Part shown: one piece after another, positions 26,341 to 33,765 of the stretch
How positions within the stretch are numbered: position 1 is the first letter of the stretch
Layout: every line of letters starts with the position of its first letter
Source of the DNA: Carboxylicivirga mesophila
GTDB lineage: Bacteria; Bacteroidota; Bacteroidia; Bacteroidales; Marinilabiliaceae
Length of the DNA stretch: 64,000 bases
Direction: 5' to 3'
Assembly: GCF_018271975.1 (NCBI RefSeq)
Contig: NZ_JAGUCN010000018.1
Span: forward strand, 62,001-126,000
Program-made: the position numbers and the translations under genes
The notes under the pieces: generated by a model
Databases searched by the model: none
The model's input: only the letters and a program-made list of their open reading frames with translations
What the model was told of the DNA's origin: nothing

Positions 26341-26688
26341 ATGAACGAAAAGGTTAAAGAATTTCGCGAGTACAGAGCTGCTATGAATGAAAAAATACTG
26401 GCGGCCGATAATAAAGTGATGAAGCGTATCTTTAATTTGGATACCAATACCTACATGGAAGGCGCTTTATCAACCAAAGTAAAAGAAATGCTTGGTTTAG
26501 TCAGCTCCATGGTGCTGCGCTGTGACGATTGCATTAAGTACCATTTGGAGAAATGCCATGAACAGGGTGTGACAACTGACGAAATGATGGAAATATTTGC
26601 CGTAGCAAACCTGGTTGGTGGAACTATTGTTATTCCACACACACGCAGGGCTATCGAATATTGGGAAATTATAAACCAGGAGGCCTAA
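26341..26688 (+). CDS. Carboxymuconolactone decarboxylase/AhpD-like protein
   Basis: A 115-residue all-helical protein. The motif C-D-D-C-I-K-Y-H gives C61, C64 and H68, the AhpD-type CxxC-x3-H redox site. The family includes peroxidase partners and decarboxylases; with the CxxC intact, an alkylhydroperoxidase-like activity is the best guess. It lies behind miaB on the same strand. The last codons and stop are inside a perfect hairpin at 26676-26697. Confidence 0.85.
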   Translation: MNEKVKEFREYRAAMNEKILAADNKVMKRIFNLDTNTYMEGALSTKVKEMLGLVSSMVLRCDDCIKYHLEKCHEQGVTTDEMMEIFAVANLVGGTIVIPHTRRAIEYWEIINQEA

Positions 26689-26697
26689 GCCTCCTGG
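26676..26697. terminator. Hairpin with the stop codon in its loop, between convergent genes
   Basis: CCAGGAGGC (26676-26684) and GCCTCCTGG (26689-26697) form a perfect 9-bp stem with loop CTAA; the TAA stop of the AhpD-like gene is three of the four loop bases. It lies between that gene and the convergent STAS gene. No T run on either strand. Confidence 0.65.
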
Positions 26698-26708
26698 AAT
26701 CCTTAACT

Positions 26709-27053
26709 TCAAACCATTAACAGGTCATCAGAAAAGGGCTTTGGACGGTCACAAAAAAAGAAGTAATTGTCGAGGTCATACTTTTTCATTGACTTAAGCA
26801 CTCCCTCCTTCACGTTAAACAAGCTCAGCTGACTTTGATTCATTTCCGACAAACGCTGACCTGCCATTAAAGTATTCAACCCCTCTGCATCAACATGCTC
26901 TACCTTTTCTAAATCCACAAACAGATTAGTAAAAGGCCTCTTTAATATATCCATCATTTGATTTTTGAAGTCTTTAGAAGTATTTAAATCTAAATTCTCC
27001 TTTCTTTCAAAGGATATTAACGTGGTGTTCTTAAAAACTTTTACTCGTATCAT
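26709..27053 (-). CDS. STAS-domain protein (anti-sigma-antagonist-like) without the phosphorylatable serine
   Basis: A 114-residue single STAS domain. The layout fits: an N-terminal strand I-S-F-E-R-K-E-N-L-D, the strand L-F-V-D-L-E-K-V-E-H-V and the loop D-A-E-G-L at 55-59, then helix. In SpoIIAA-type antagonists this loop reads D-S-S-G-L with a phosphorylated Ser; here it is Ala56, followed by Glu57 (a possible phospho-mimic). It would then be constitutively in one state or work in another partner-binding role. No kinase or phosphatase gene is next to it. Confidence 0.75.
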   Translation of the reverse strand: MIRVKVFKNTTLISFERKENLDLNTSKDFKNQMMDILKRPFTNLFVDLEKVEHVDAEGLNTLMAGQRLSEMNQSQLSLFNVKEGVLKSMKKYDLDNYFFFCDRPKPFSDDLLMV

Positions 27054-27253
27054 AATCTTGGGCGTTTACACCTCATATTCCAACAGATGTGCCACAATTT
27101 ACTTTCTGCTGATTATCTGCATATTAGCATTTTAGATATTGCATAATTATCCATCTGAAAGAATTTATTCCATATTTTGGATTTAATCCATAATTTGAAT
27201 GGCCTGCAATTGAGTTAACGCAGATTTAATTTCGTAAACAGGAATGTTTGCCG

Positions 27254-27261
27254 TAATTTTG
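27254..27261 (+). promoter_or_regulatory. -7 box of the acyltransferase gene
   Basis: TAATTTTG, perfect TAnnTTTG, 22 bases before the ATG at 27284. No clear -33 TTG. Confidence 0.6.
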
Positions 27262-27283
27262 CTGCAAACATTATTAAACAGAA

Positions 27284-28426
27284 ATGGTAAACGAATTAAA
27301 CTTTGACTCTATTCGTCCTTACAATGATGATGAGATTCATGAAGTGTTTGAGCGACTAGTTAATGAAGTCAATTTTTTAGGATTAATCAATTTCCTGTAC
27401 CCTAATTTCTCTACTAAAGATTTTCTGAATAAGCTACTGAGTATTCAATCTATTAAAGAATTCCAGACTGAAGTTATTTACCCGTATGTGAAGGAAGTTC
27501 TAAGGACCACCACTAAAGGTATTACTCACTCAGGCTTTGAAAATCTGGATCCGAACGGTCATTATCTTTTTATATCAAACCATCGTGACATTGTGTTAGA
27601 CTCAGCCATCTTAAACATCCTGATGGTTGAAAACGGTTTTAACACAACAGAAATAGCCATTGGCGACAATCTGTTAATTTACCCGTGGATTACTGATTTG
27701 GTGAAGCTCAATAAATCATTTATCGTACAGCGCAATTTACCAGTGCGACAGATGATGGAGAGTACAAAACGCCTGTCAGCCTACATCAGGCAAACACTCG
27801 CAGATCGCAACCAAAGCATTTGGATCGCTCAACGTGAGGGTCGTTCAAAAGATGGTGATGACAGAACACAAGTTAGCCTTTTAAAAATGCTCAACATGAG
27901 TGGCAATGGTAGCTTCACTAAGAATTTTGAGGAGATAAACATTGTACCACTATCCATATCGTACGAATACGATCCTTGTGATTACCTTAAGGCACATGAA
28001 TTCCTGATGAAGCGGGACAACCCAGATTTCAAGAAAACCCAGGATGACGACCTGAAGCATATGGGAGCCGGCTTGCGGGGCCGTAAAGGAAGAGTACATT
28101 TTGGATTTGGAACGCCAATTAAAAAAGAATTGAGTGAGCTCGAAGCATTGGCTAAAAACGATCAGTTACAGGCTTTAGCCGAGCTTATTGATAATCAAAT
28201 CCACAGCAACTATAAATTCTATCCTGGTAATTTCATAGCCGATGATTTATTTACCAATCATCAGCGCCACATCAACAAATATACCGATGAGGATAAAAGC
28301 ACCTTTTTGGCATACCTGGACGAACACTTGTCGCGAATAGATGGTGATAAAGACTTTTTATTCAACACACTGCTTGAAATGTATGCCAACCCGGTTAAAA
28401 ATTTCTACACCTGCGAAGATAAATAG
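27284..28426 (+). CDS. 1-acyl-sn-glycerol-3-phosphate acyltransferase family protein (PlsC-like)
   Basis: A 380-residue protein with the lysophospholipid acyltransferase fold. The block I-S-N-H-R-D-I-V-L-D-S-A is the catalytic H-x-D-type motif in the form common in Bacteroidota; the second motif is Q-R-E-G-R-S-K-D-G-D-D (for E-G-x-R-S). The N-terminal part (F-E-R-L-V-N-E-V) and C-terminal ~100 residues are extra compared with PlsC (about 240 residues). It has no obvious membrane span. It transfers acyl groups to glycerol phosphate or a related lipid acceptor; exact substrate unknown. A strong terminator follows. Confidence 0.8.
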   Translation: MVNELNFDSIRPYNDDEIHEVFERLVNEVNFLGLINFLYPNFSTKDFLNKLLSIQSIKEFQTEVIYPYVKEVLRTTTKGITHSGFENLDPNGHYLFISNHRDIVLDSAILNILMVENGFNTTEIAIGDNLLIYPWITDLVKLNKSFIVQRNLPVRQMMESTKRLSAYIRQTLADRNQSIWIAQREGRSKDGDDRTQVSLLKMLNMSGNGSFTKNFEEINIVPLSISYEYDPCDYLKAHEFLMKRDNPDFKKTQDDDLKHMGAGLRGRKGRVHFGFGTPIKKELSELEALAKNDQLQALAELIDNQIHSNYKFYPGNFIADDLFTNHQRHINKYTDEDKSTFLAYLDEHLSRIDGDKDFLFNTLLEMYANPVKNFYTCEDK

Positions 28427-28449
28427 CATATTATTATCGTATAAATCAG

Positions 28450-28480
28450 AGCCTGCCTTGATATAAGCGCAGGCTTTTTT
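28450..28480 (+). terminator. Terminator of the acyltransferase gene
   Basis: AGCCTGC (28450-28456) pairs with GCAGGCT (28469-28475), followed by TTTTT. Confidence 0.8.
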
Positions 28481-28548
28481 ATGCCAAATAAAAAGCAACT
28501 TGTATAGCCACATTACTTTTCTTCACTGGTAAATTAGCCACATTATCT

Positions 28549-28556
28549 TACCTTTG
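28549..28556 (+). promoter_or_regulatory. -7 box of the ABC-F gene
   Basis: TACCTTTG, perfect TAnnTTTG, 20 bases before the ATG at 28577. It overlaps a GTG at 28556 that could otherwise be read as the start, so the ATG is preferred. Confidence 0.65.
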
Positions 28557-28576
28557 TGCCCACGCAAAAAAGGGTT

Positions 28577-30445
28577 ATGATTAATTATCTTTCTGTCGAG
28601 AATCTGACACAACATTGGGGCGATGTTCGCCTGTTTAATAATATCTCATTTGGACTAAATGAAGGCCAGAAAGTGGCATTAATCGCCCGTAATGGTGCAG
28701 GTAAAACCACCTTATTAAACATTCTGGCAGGTATAATGCCGGCAAATGAAGGCCGAATAACACTTCGAAACGGCTTAACCATGGGCTACCTGCCCCAAGA
28801 TCCATACCTGAACAAGAGTCACACGGTGATAGAAGAGGTGTTTAATGCTGAAAGTGAAACGGTGCAAACCATCAAAGCCTATGAGCAAGCCTTGGAAAGT
28901 AATGAGCAGGAAGCACTTGGAGCACTCATTGAAAAGATGGATGCTTTGCAGGCCTGGGATTACGAACAGCGCATCAAGCAAATTCTTTCGCAGCTAAAAA
29001 TCACCCGATTCGACCAACCTGTTGCTGAGCTTTCTGGCGGTCAACAAAAACGCGTTGCGCTGGCTAGCATACTAATCAGTGAACCTGACTTATTGATACT
29101 TGACGAACCTACCAACCACCTCGATTTAGAAATGGTTGACTGGCTGGAGCAATACCTTTCCAAATCAAAAGCCACGTTACTAATGGTAACACACGATCGC
29201 TATTTTCTGGATCGTGTTTGCAATGAAATCATTGAGTTGGACGATGAAACCATTTACAGATATCAGGGCAACTACTCCTATTTCCTGCGTAAAAGACAAG
29301 AGCGACTGGCCAATAAAAAAGCAGAAATAGAAAAAGCACGTAACCTGCTTAAAACGGAACAGGAATGGATGAACCGAATGCCCCAGGCCAGAGCAACCAA
29401 AGCTAAATATCGCATTGATGCCTTCTATGATTTAAAGGACAAAGCACACCAGAATATTAATGAACAAAATCTAGAGATTGGCATCGCCCAAGCGCGCTTG
29501 GGTAAAAAAGTGATTAACCTGCACAGTATCTCCAAGTCATTTGACCAGTTGCAGCTAATCAAAGATTTCTCATACAAATTTGCTCCATTCGAAAAGGTAG
29601 GTATTGTTGGTAAAAACGGAACTGGTAAATCAACCTTTCTGAATATACTAACCGGAGCCCTTCTGCCCGATGCCGGTGAAGTTGAAAAGGGTGAAACAGT
29701 AGTATTTGGCTATTATCGTCAGGAAGGCATTAATATTGACGACAACAAAAAGGTAATTGAGGTTATCTCCGATATTGCTGATGACATTTCTCTTGGCGAA
29801 GGCAAGCAGATGTCTGCCGCTCAGTTTCTGCGCTACTTCCTCTTCCCGAACGAAATGCACTATGTACAGGTCAATAAATTAAGTGGAGGAGAAAAAAAGC
29901 GCTTACTACTGATGACGGTATTGATTAAGAATCCAAACTTCTTAATTCTGGATGAGCCAACCAACGACCTGGATATATTTACTTTAAATGTATTGGAAGA
30001 TTACCTGGCCAACTTTAAGGGCTGTGTGATAGTGGTGTCTCACGACCGTTACTTCCTTGATAAAGTGACCGATCATCTCTTTGTATTTGAAGGCAACTGT
30101 TCCATTAAAGATTTTGTTGGTAGCTACAGCGACTATAACCAGCAGAAAAAAACACTTGAGCGCAACCTGAGCAAAACTGAGAAAAAAGCCAAACCTCAGG
30201 AAAAACCTAAAACTGAAACTAAAGCAAAAAAGCTTAGCTATAAAGAAAAACGTGAACTGGAGCAACTAGAAGCAGACATTGAGAACCTTGAACACCAAAA
30301 AGATACACTGCAAAACGAACTGAATTCCGGATCACTCAACACTGACGTGCTGATTGAGAAATCAAAAGAACTTTCGGAAGTAATGGAGCAATTGGATGAG
30401 AAAGAATTACGCTGGCTCGAACTTAAAGAGATAGAAGAACAATAG
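28577..30445 (+). CDS. uup: ABC-F family ATPase, Uup type
   Basis: A 622-residue cytoplasmic protein with two ABC domains: Walker A A-R-N-G-A-G-K-T-T, signature L-S-G-G-Q-Q-K-R-V, Walker B L-L-I-L-D-E-P-T-N-H-L-D; then G-K-N-G-T-G-K-S-T, L-S-G-G-E-K-K-R-L and L-I-L-D-E-P-T-N-D-L-D. The linker (N-R-M-P-Q-A-R-A-T-K-A-K) and C-terminal Lys/Glu-rich coiled coil (about 540-622) are Uup features; no membrane domain is present. Uup-type proteins act on ribosomes or Holliday junctions. The downstream kinase gene has its own promoter. Confidence 0.9.
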   Translation: MINYLSVENLTQHWGDVRLFNNISFGLNEGQKVALIARNGAGKTTLLNILAGIMPANEGRITLRNGLTMGYLPQDPYLNKSHTVIEEVFNAESETVQTIKAYEQALESNEQEALGALIEKMDALQAWDYEQRIKQILSQLKITRFDQPVAELSGGQQKRVALASILISEPDLLILDEPTNHLDLEMVDWLEQYLSKSKATLLMVTHDRYFLDRVCNEIIELDDETIYRYQGNYSYFLRKRQERLANKKAEIEKARNLLKTEQEWMNRMPQARATKAKYRIDAFYDLKDKAHQNINEQNLEIGIAQARLGKKVINLHSISKSFDQLQLIKDFSYKFAPFEKVGIVGKNGTGKSTFLNILTGALLPDAGEVEKGETVVFGYYRQEGINIDDNKKVIEVISDIADDISLGEGKQMSAAQFLRYFLFPNEMHYVQVNKLSGGEKKRLLLMTVLIKNPNFLILDEPTNDLDIFTLNVLEDYLANFKGCVIVVSHDRYFLDKVTDHLFVFEGNCSIKDFVGSYSDYNQQKKTLERNLSKTEKKAKPQEKPKTETKAKKLSYKEKRELEQLEADIENLEHQKDTLQNELNSGSLNTDVLIEKSKELSEVMEQLDEKELRWLELKEIEEQ

Positions 30446-30448
30446 GGC

Positions 30449-30480
30449 TTGATATAAATAGCTGTAAATTACTATATTTG
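30449..30480 (+). promoter_or_regulatory. Promoter of the histidine kinase gene
   Basis: TTG at 30449-30451, 21-base spacer, TATATTTG at 30473-30480, perfect -7 box. The TTG lies only four bases after the ABC-F stop. ATG at 30497. Confidence 0.7.
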
Positions 30481-30496
30481 TGCAGCTTTTGTGAAA

Positions 30497-32560
30497 ATGA
30501 CCCAAAAAACACTCATCATACTCAGCTTTTTAATAGGTAGTTATATCCCTGCTATAACTGCCGTGAATAAAAAAAGTATAAAAGTTGGTGTGCACCACAA
30601 TCCTCCTTTATCCAGTATCGACTCCAGCCATCAGGCAAAAGGCATCTTCATTGATATCATTAATGATGTTGCGACCATTAACAATTGGGAGATTGAATAC
30701 ATACCGACAACAATAGCTACAGGATTTGACGACATACAGTATGGCAAAATTGATCTACTGACTTCGGTAGCTAAAACCAAAGAGCGAGAGCAATTAGCCT
30801 TATTCAATAACGAAACCATATATACCAACTGGGGTGTTATTTATTCCAATAAGCAAACTAATATTGAAAACATCATTGACCTTAATGGAAAAACAATCGC
30901 ACTTGAGAAAGGAGATATCCATGCTAAGGCATTGCTTAAATTGCTCAGCGACTTTAATCTGAATGCCCAGATTATATGGTGTAACAGCCTGGATGAAGTA
31001 TTTGATAAAATAATCCGAAACGAAGCTCACGCCGGAACCGTCAATAAACTATATGGCTATCAACAAAATAGAGATCAGCAACTAAAAGCTACATCCATTT
31101 TTTTCAACCCGGTTAATCTTCAAATGGCCGGTGGGCCATTAGCTGGCATTTTACTCAATGACTTTGACGAGGCATTGCTTCATATAAAAGAGAGCCAACC
31201 CGATTTTTTTGAGCAAACCATCAACAGATGGCTACTGGAAGAAGAAACAACCAACAAGCCTCTGTACAAAATCCTCCTGATCGTATTTTTCTCGCTCATT
31301 CTCATCTTGCTAATCATCCTGTTTTTTCAGAGAAGAACTGTAAAACTGAAAACCCACAGGCTAAATGAAGCGCAAAAAGTAGGGGCACAAAGAGCGAAAA
31401 CCATTAAGCAGCTTGAAAAGGAAAAAACGCTTATTCTTAATAGTCTGGACGAACAGGTCATATTTATGGACAATGACTACAACCTGGTTTGGGCCAATGA
31501 TGCTTTCAAGAAATCATCAGCTATTCCTTTTGAACAAGCTGTGGGCCGAAAATGCTACCAGGTCTATTTTGATCAGAATAAACCATGCGACTTTTGCCTA
31601 TACAATACATGCCTTAAAACCAACCGAACAGAAGTACGAGAGCATGTGAACTCGCGCACCGGAAAAATATATACTCACAAAACTCACCCTGTATTTGATG
31701 AAGAGCAGCGTCCCATTGGATTTGTCGAAATCCTGTCAGATATCTCAGACAAGAAGAAGCATGAAGAGGAACTAATTGCCGCCAAGGAAAAGGCCGAACA
31801 ATCGGATTATTTAAAATCAGCCTTTCTGGCCAATATGTCGCACGAAATCAGGACACCGATGAATGCAATCATAGGCTTTTCGGAACTACTGGAAGACAAC
31901 ACCTTGACACATGACGAGAAAAAAACCTACCTCAATATTATCCAGTCAAACGGCAATCAACTTCTCAAACTCATCTCTGATATTCTTATTTTCTCGCAGA
32001 TAGAATCAGGACATGTCAAGTTACAATATGGCTCCATTAATATCATAGACTTTCTAAATGATACGTTTAAACAATTTGAAAGTGAAGTCAGCAAATCCAA
32101 CAAACCATTATCCATTGAATTAAATGCTCAAGTTGATAATGATTTAAAACTTGAAACTGACGTTGTAAGATTCAAACAAATCGTTTTTAACCTGCTAACC
32201 AACGCCATTAAATTTACCAATGAAGGTACCATTACCATTGGTGCCTATTACAGCGAACCTGATAAACTAACCGTATACGTTAAAGATACCGGCATCGGTA
32301 TCCCCAAAGAAAAACACAAAGACGTTTTTAAACGTTTCTCTCAGGTACAGGATAACAATATGCGAAAAGCATCAGGCACAGGTTTGGGCCTAACTATTGC
32401 TAATGATTTAATCAAACAATTAGGGGGCTCATTATGGCTCGAATCGGAACCTCAGAACGGCAGTACATTTTTTATCACCCACCCCTTAAATCGTTATAAA
32501 CTAGCAAAAGGAGGAGCTGTTATAGAGCCACAATTACTAAATAGCAAGCGAGAGTCTTAG
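30497..32560 (+). CDS. Sensor histidine kinase with periplasmic solute-binding domain and PAS
   Basis: A 687-residue inner-membrane kinase. The ATG at 30497 is preferred to a GTG at 30491. Order: signal peptide (about 1-22), a family 3 periplasmic solute-binding domain (about 28-255, from I-K-V-G-V-H-H-N-P-P-L-S), one membrane span (about 258-280), a short coil, a PAS domain with a cysteine cluster (C-Y-Q-V-Y-F-D-Q-N-K-P-C-D-F-C), HisKA with F-L-A-N-M-S-H-E-I-R-T-P (H449) and HATPase (N-L-L-T-N-A-I-K-F-T, D-T-G-I-G-I-P, G-T-G-L-G-L-T-I-A). It has no receiver domain and no response regulator beside it, so it is orphan here. The ligand may be an amino acid or similar small solute. Confidence 0.9.
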   Translation: MTQKTLIILSFLIGSYIPAITAVNKKSIKVGVHHNPPLSSIDSSHQAKGIFIDIINDVATINNWEIEYIPTTIATGFDDIQYGKIDLLTSVAKTKEREQLALFNNETIYTNWGVIYSNKQTNIENIIDLNGKTIALEKGDIHAKALLKLLSDFNLNAQIIWCNSLDEVFDKIIRNEAHAGTVNKLYGYQQNRDQQLKATSIFFNPVNLQMAGGPLAGILLNDFDEALLHIKESQPDFFEQTINRWLLEEETTNKPLYKILLIVFFSLILILLIILFFQRRTVKLKTHRLNEAQKVGAQRAKTIKQLEKEKTLILNSLDEQVIFMDNDYNLVWANDAFKKSSAIPFEQAVGRKCYQVYFDQNKPCDFCLYNTCLKTNRTEVREHVNSRTGKIYTHKTHPVFDEEQRPIGFVEILSDISDKKKHEEELIAAKEKAEQSDYLKSAFLANMSHEIRTPMNAIIGFSELLEDNTLTHDEKKTYLNIIQSNGNQLLKLISDILIFSQIESGHVKLQYGSINIIDFLNDTFKQFESEVSKSNKPLSIELNAQVDNDLKLETDVVRFKQIVFNLLTNAIKFTNEGTITIGAYYSEPDKLTVYVKDTGIGIPKEKHKDVFKRFSQVQDNNMRKASGTGLGLTIANDLIKQLGGSLWLESEPQNGSTFFITHPLNRYKLAKGGAVIEPQLLNSKRES

Positions 32561-32661
32561 TACGGTTTAATATCTCACATTATTCAACCAACTTACAACC
32601 TCTAAGTATTCAACTCCCAATAGCGTCAAATTATTTTTTTTACATTTTATCTGGTCACAAT

Positions 32662-32691
32662 TTTGCGTTTGCGAATATATTTATACATTTG
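32662..32691 (+). promoter_or_regulatory. Promoter of the Phe/Tyr attenuator-operon
   Basis: TTTG at 32662-32665, 18-base spacer, TACATTTG at 32684-32691, perfect -7 box. Start of transcription is expected around 32696-32699, only a few bases before the leader ATG at 32701. Confidence 0.75.
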
Positions 32692-32700
32692 CATCGTATA

Positions 32701-32769
32701 ATGAACAAAGCAATGATAGCACACTCTTTCTTTTATAACTTTTATTATTTCTTTTTTAGCAACAGTTAA
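32701..32769 (+). CDS. Phe/Tyr-rich leader peptide of the attenuator (22 codons)
   Basis: ATG at 32701 to TAA at 32767-32769. Codons 10-19 read Phe-Phe-Tyr-Asn-Phe-Tyr-Tyr-Phe-Phe-Phe: of 22 residues six are Phe and three Tyr, a composition expected of a regulatory leader peptide such as PheL. It precedes an operon of Phe and Tyr biosynthesis. Ribosome stalling at these codons under Phe or Tyr-charged tRNA shortage would leave the antiterminator arm (32768-32777) free. No Shine-Dalgarno-like site fits between transcription start and ATG, so translation is probably close to leaderless. Confidence 0.85.
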   Translation: MNKAMIAHSFFYNFYYFFFSNS

Positions 32770-32844
32770 AGAGGTGGGCTTTCTATGATTTAAACGAAAC
32801 AAAATAAAATATTTAAAACCCGCCTCTTACAGGCGGGTTTTTTT
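32768..32844 (+). promoter_or_regulatory. Transcription attenuator: antiterminator and terminator of the Phe/Tyr operon
   Basis: The terminator is AACCCGCCT (32817-32825), loop CTTAC, AGGCGGGTT (32831-32839), then a T run to 32844. The antiterminator pairs AAGAGGTGGG (32768-32777) with CCCGCCTCTT (32819-32828), ten pairs with one G-U, and would sequester the left terminator arm. The two forms cannot coexist. The 5' antiterminator arm begins inside the leader stop codon, so a ribosome that completes the leader covers it and lets the terminator form. Confidence 0.85.
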
Positions 32845-32861
32845 ATATCCATTATTCAGCC

Positions 32862-33761
32862 ATGAGCAAAACAGCAAAACGAATAGCCATACAGGGGTGG
32901 CCGGGAGCCAACCACGAAATAGCTGCAAAAGCCTATTTCGAAGATGAAAACATTGAAGTAGTTCCTTGTCTTACCTTCCCCGATTTGTTTGATACCCTTA
33001 AACAAGACCGGGACTGCTATGGCATCATTGCCATCGAAAACACTTTGGTAGGCAGTCTACTTCCCAACTACACCATGCTGAAAGACAGCGATCTGGTGAT
33101 TATTGGTGAATATAAACTTCGTATAAAACACCAGTTTCTGGCCTTACCTGGGCAATCTATTGAGGAAATTAAAGAGGTGTACTCACATCCGATGGCCATA
33201 GCTCAATGCGAAGCGTTCTTTAAGAATTACCCACATATTAAGCTTATTGAATCAGAAGATACAGCACTTAGCGCCAAGCGTATTGCCGACGAGCAACTCA
33301 AAGGTATTGGAGCTATTGCATCTGAACTAGCTGCTGAAATGTATGAACTGGAGACCCTGGCCAAAAACATTGAAACCAACAAAAAGAATTTCACCCGCTT
33401 CCTGATTATCTCTGACAGAGGCAAAACGGAAAACGATGAATTGCTGGAACAAAACAAAATCAATAAGTCGTCCATCGTTTTCTCATTGCCACACGAAGAG
33501 GGCAGCCTGTCGAAGATCCTCACTATTCTGGCCTTTTACAACATCAACCTGACCAAAATTCAGTCACTACCAATTGTTGGGCAAGAATGGGAATACCTGT
33601 TTTATGTGGATTTGACCTTTACCGACTATAAACGCTACCTGCAATCGCTGGATGCCATCAGGCCATTGACCAAGAAATTGAAATCATTGGGCGAATATGC
33701 AAGTGGCAAACAATCGTACCCGGTTCATAACGGACATATTGAAACAGCACATTCAAATTAA
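32862..33761 (+). CDS. pheA: Prephenate dehydratase
   Basis: A 299-residue cytoplasmic enzyme converting prephenate to phenylpyruvate in Phe synthesis. The N-terminal PDT domain (1-190) has the paired lobes G-W-P-G-A-N-H-E, A-I-E-N-T-L-V-G-S-L and A-I-A-S-E-L-A-A; the catalytic T-R-F motif is in K-N-F-T-R-F. Residues of about 205-285 are an ACT domain (V-F-S-L-P-H-E-E-G-S-L-S-K-I-L, then I-Q-S-L-P-I), the usual site of Phe feedback inhibition. There is no chorismate mutase domain; that is supplied by the third gene. It is the first gene behind the attenuator, and ends four bases before the next start. Confidence 0.93.
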   Translation: MSKTAKRIAIQGWPGANHEIAAKAYFEDENIEVVPCLTFPDLFDTLKQDRDCYGIIAIENTLVGSLLPNYTMLKDSDLVIIGEYKLRIKHQFLALPGQSIEEIKEVYSHPMAIAQCEAFFKNYPHIKLIESEDTALSAKRIADEQLKGIGAIASELAAEMYELETLAKNIETNKKNFTRFLIISDRGKTENDELLEQNKINKSSIVFSLPHEEGSLSKILTILAFYNINLTKIQSLPIVGQEWEYLFYVDLTFTDYKRYLQSLDAIRPLTKKLKSLGEYASGKQSYPVHNGHIETAHSN

Positions 33762-33765
33762 GTAT

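Noticed and set aside
32697-32861. T-box riboswitch ahead of pheA
   Set aside because: No T-box sequence or specifier stem; a Phe/Tyr-rich ORF and simple alternative hairpins explain the region better.
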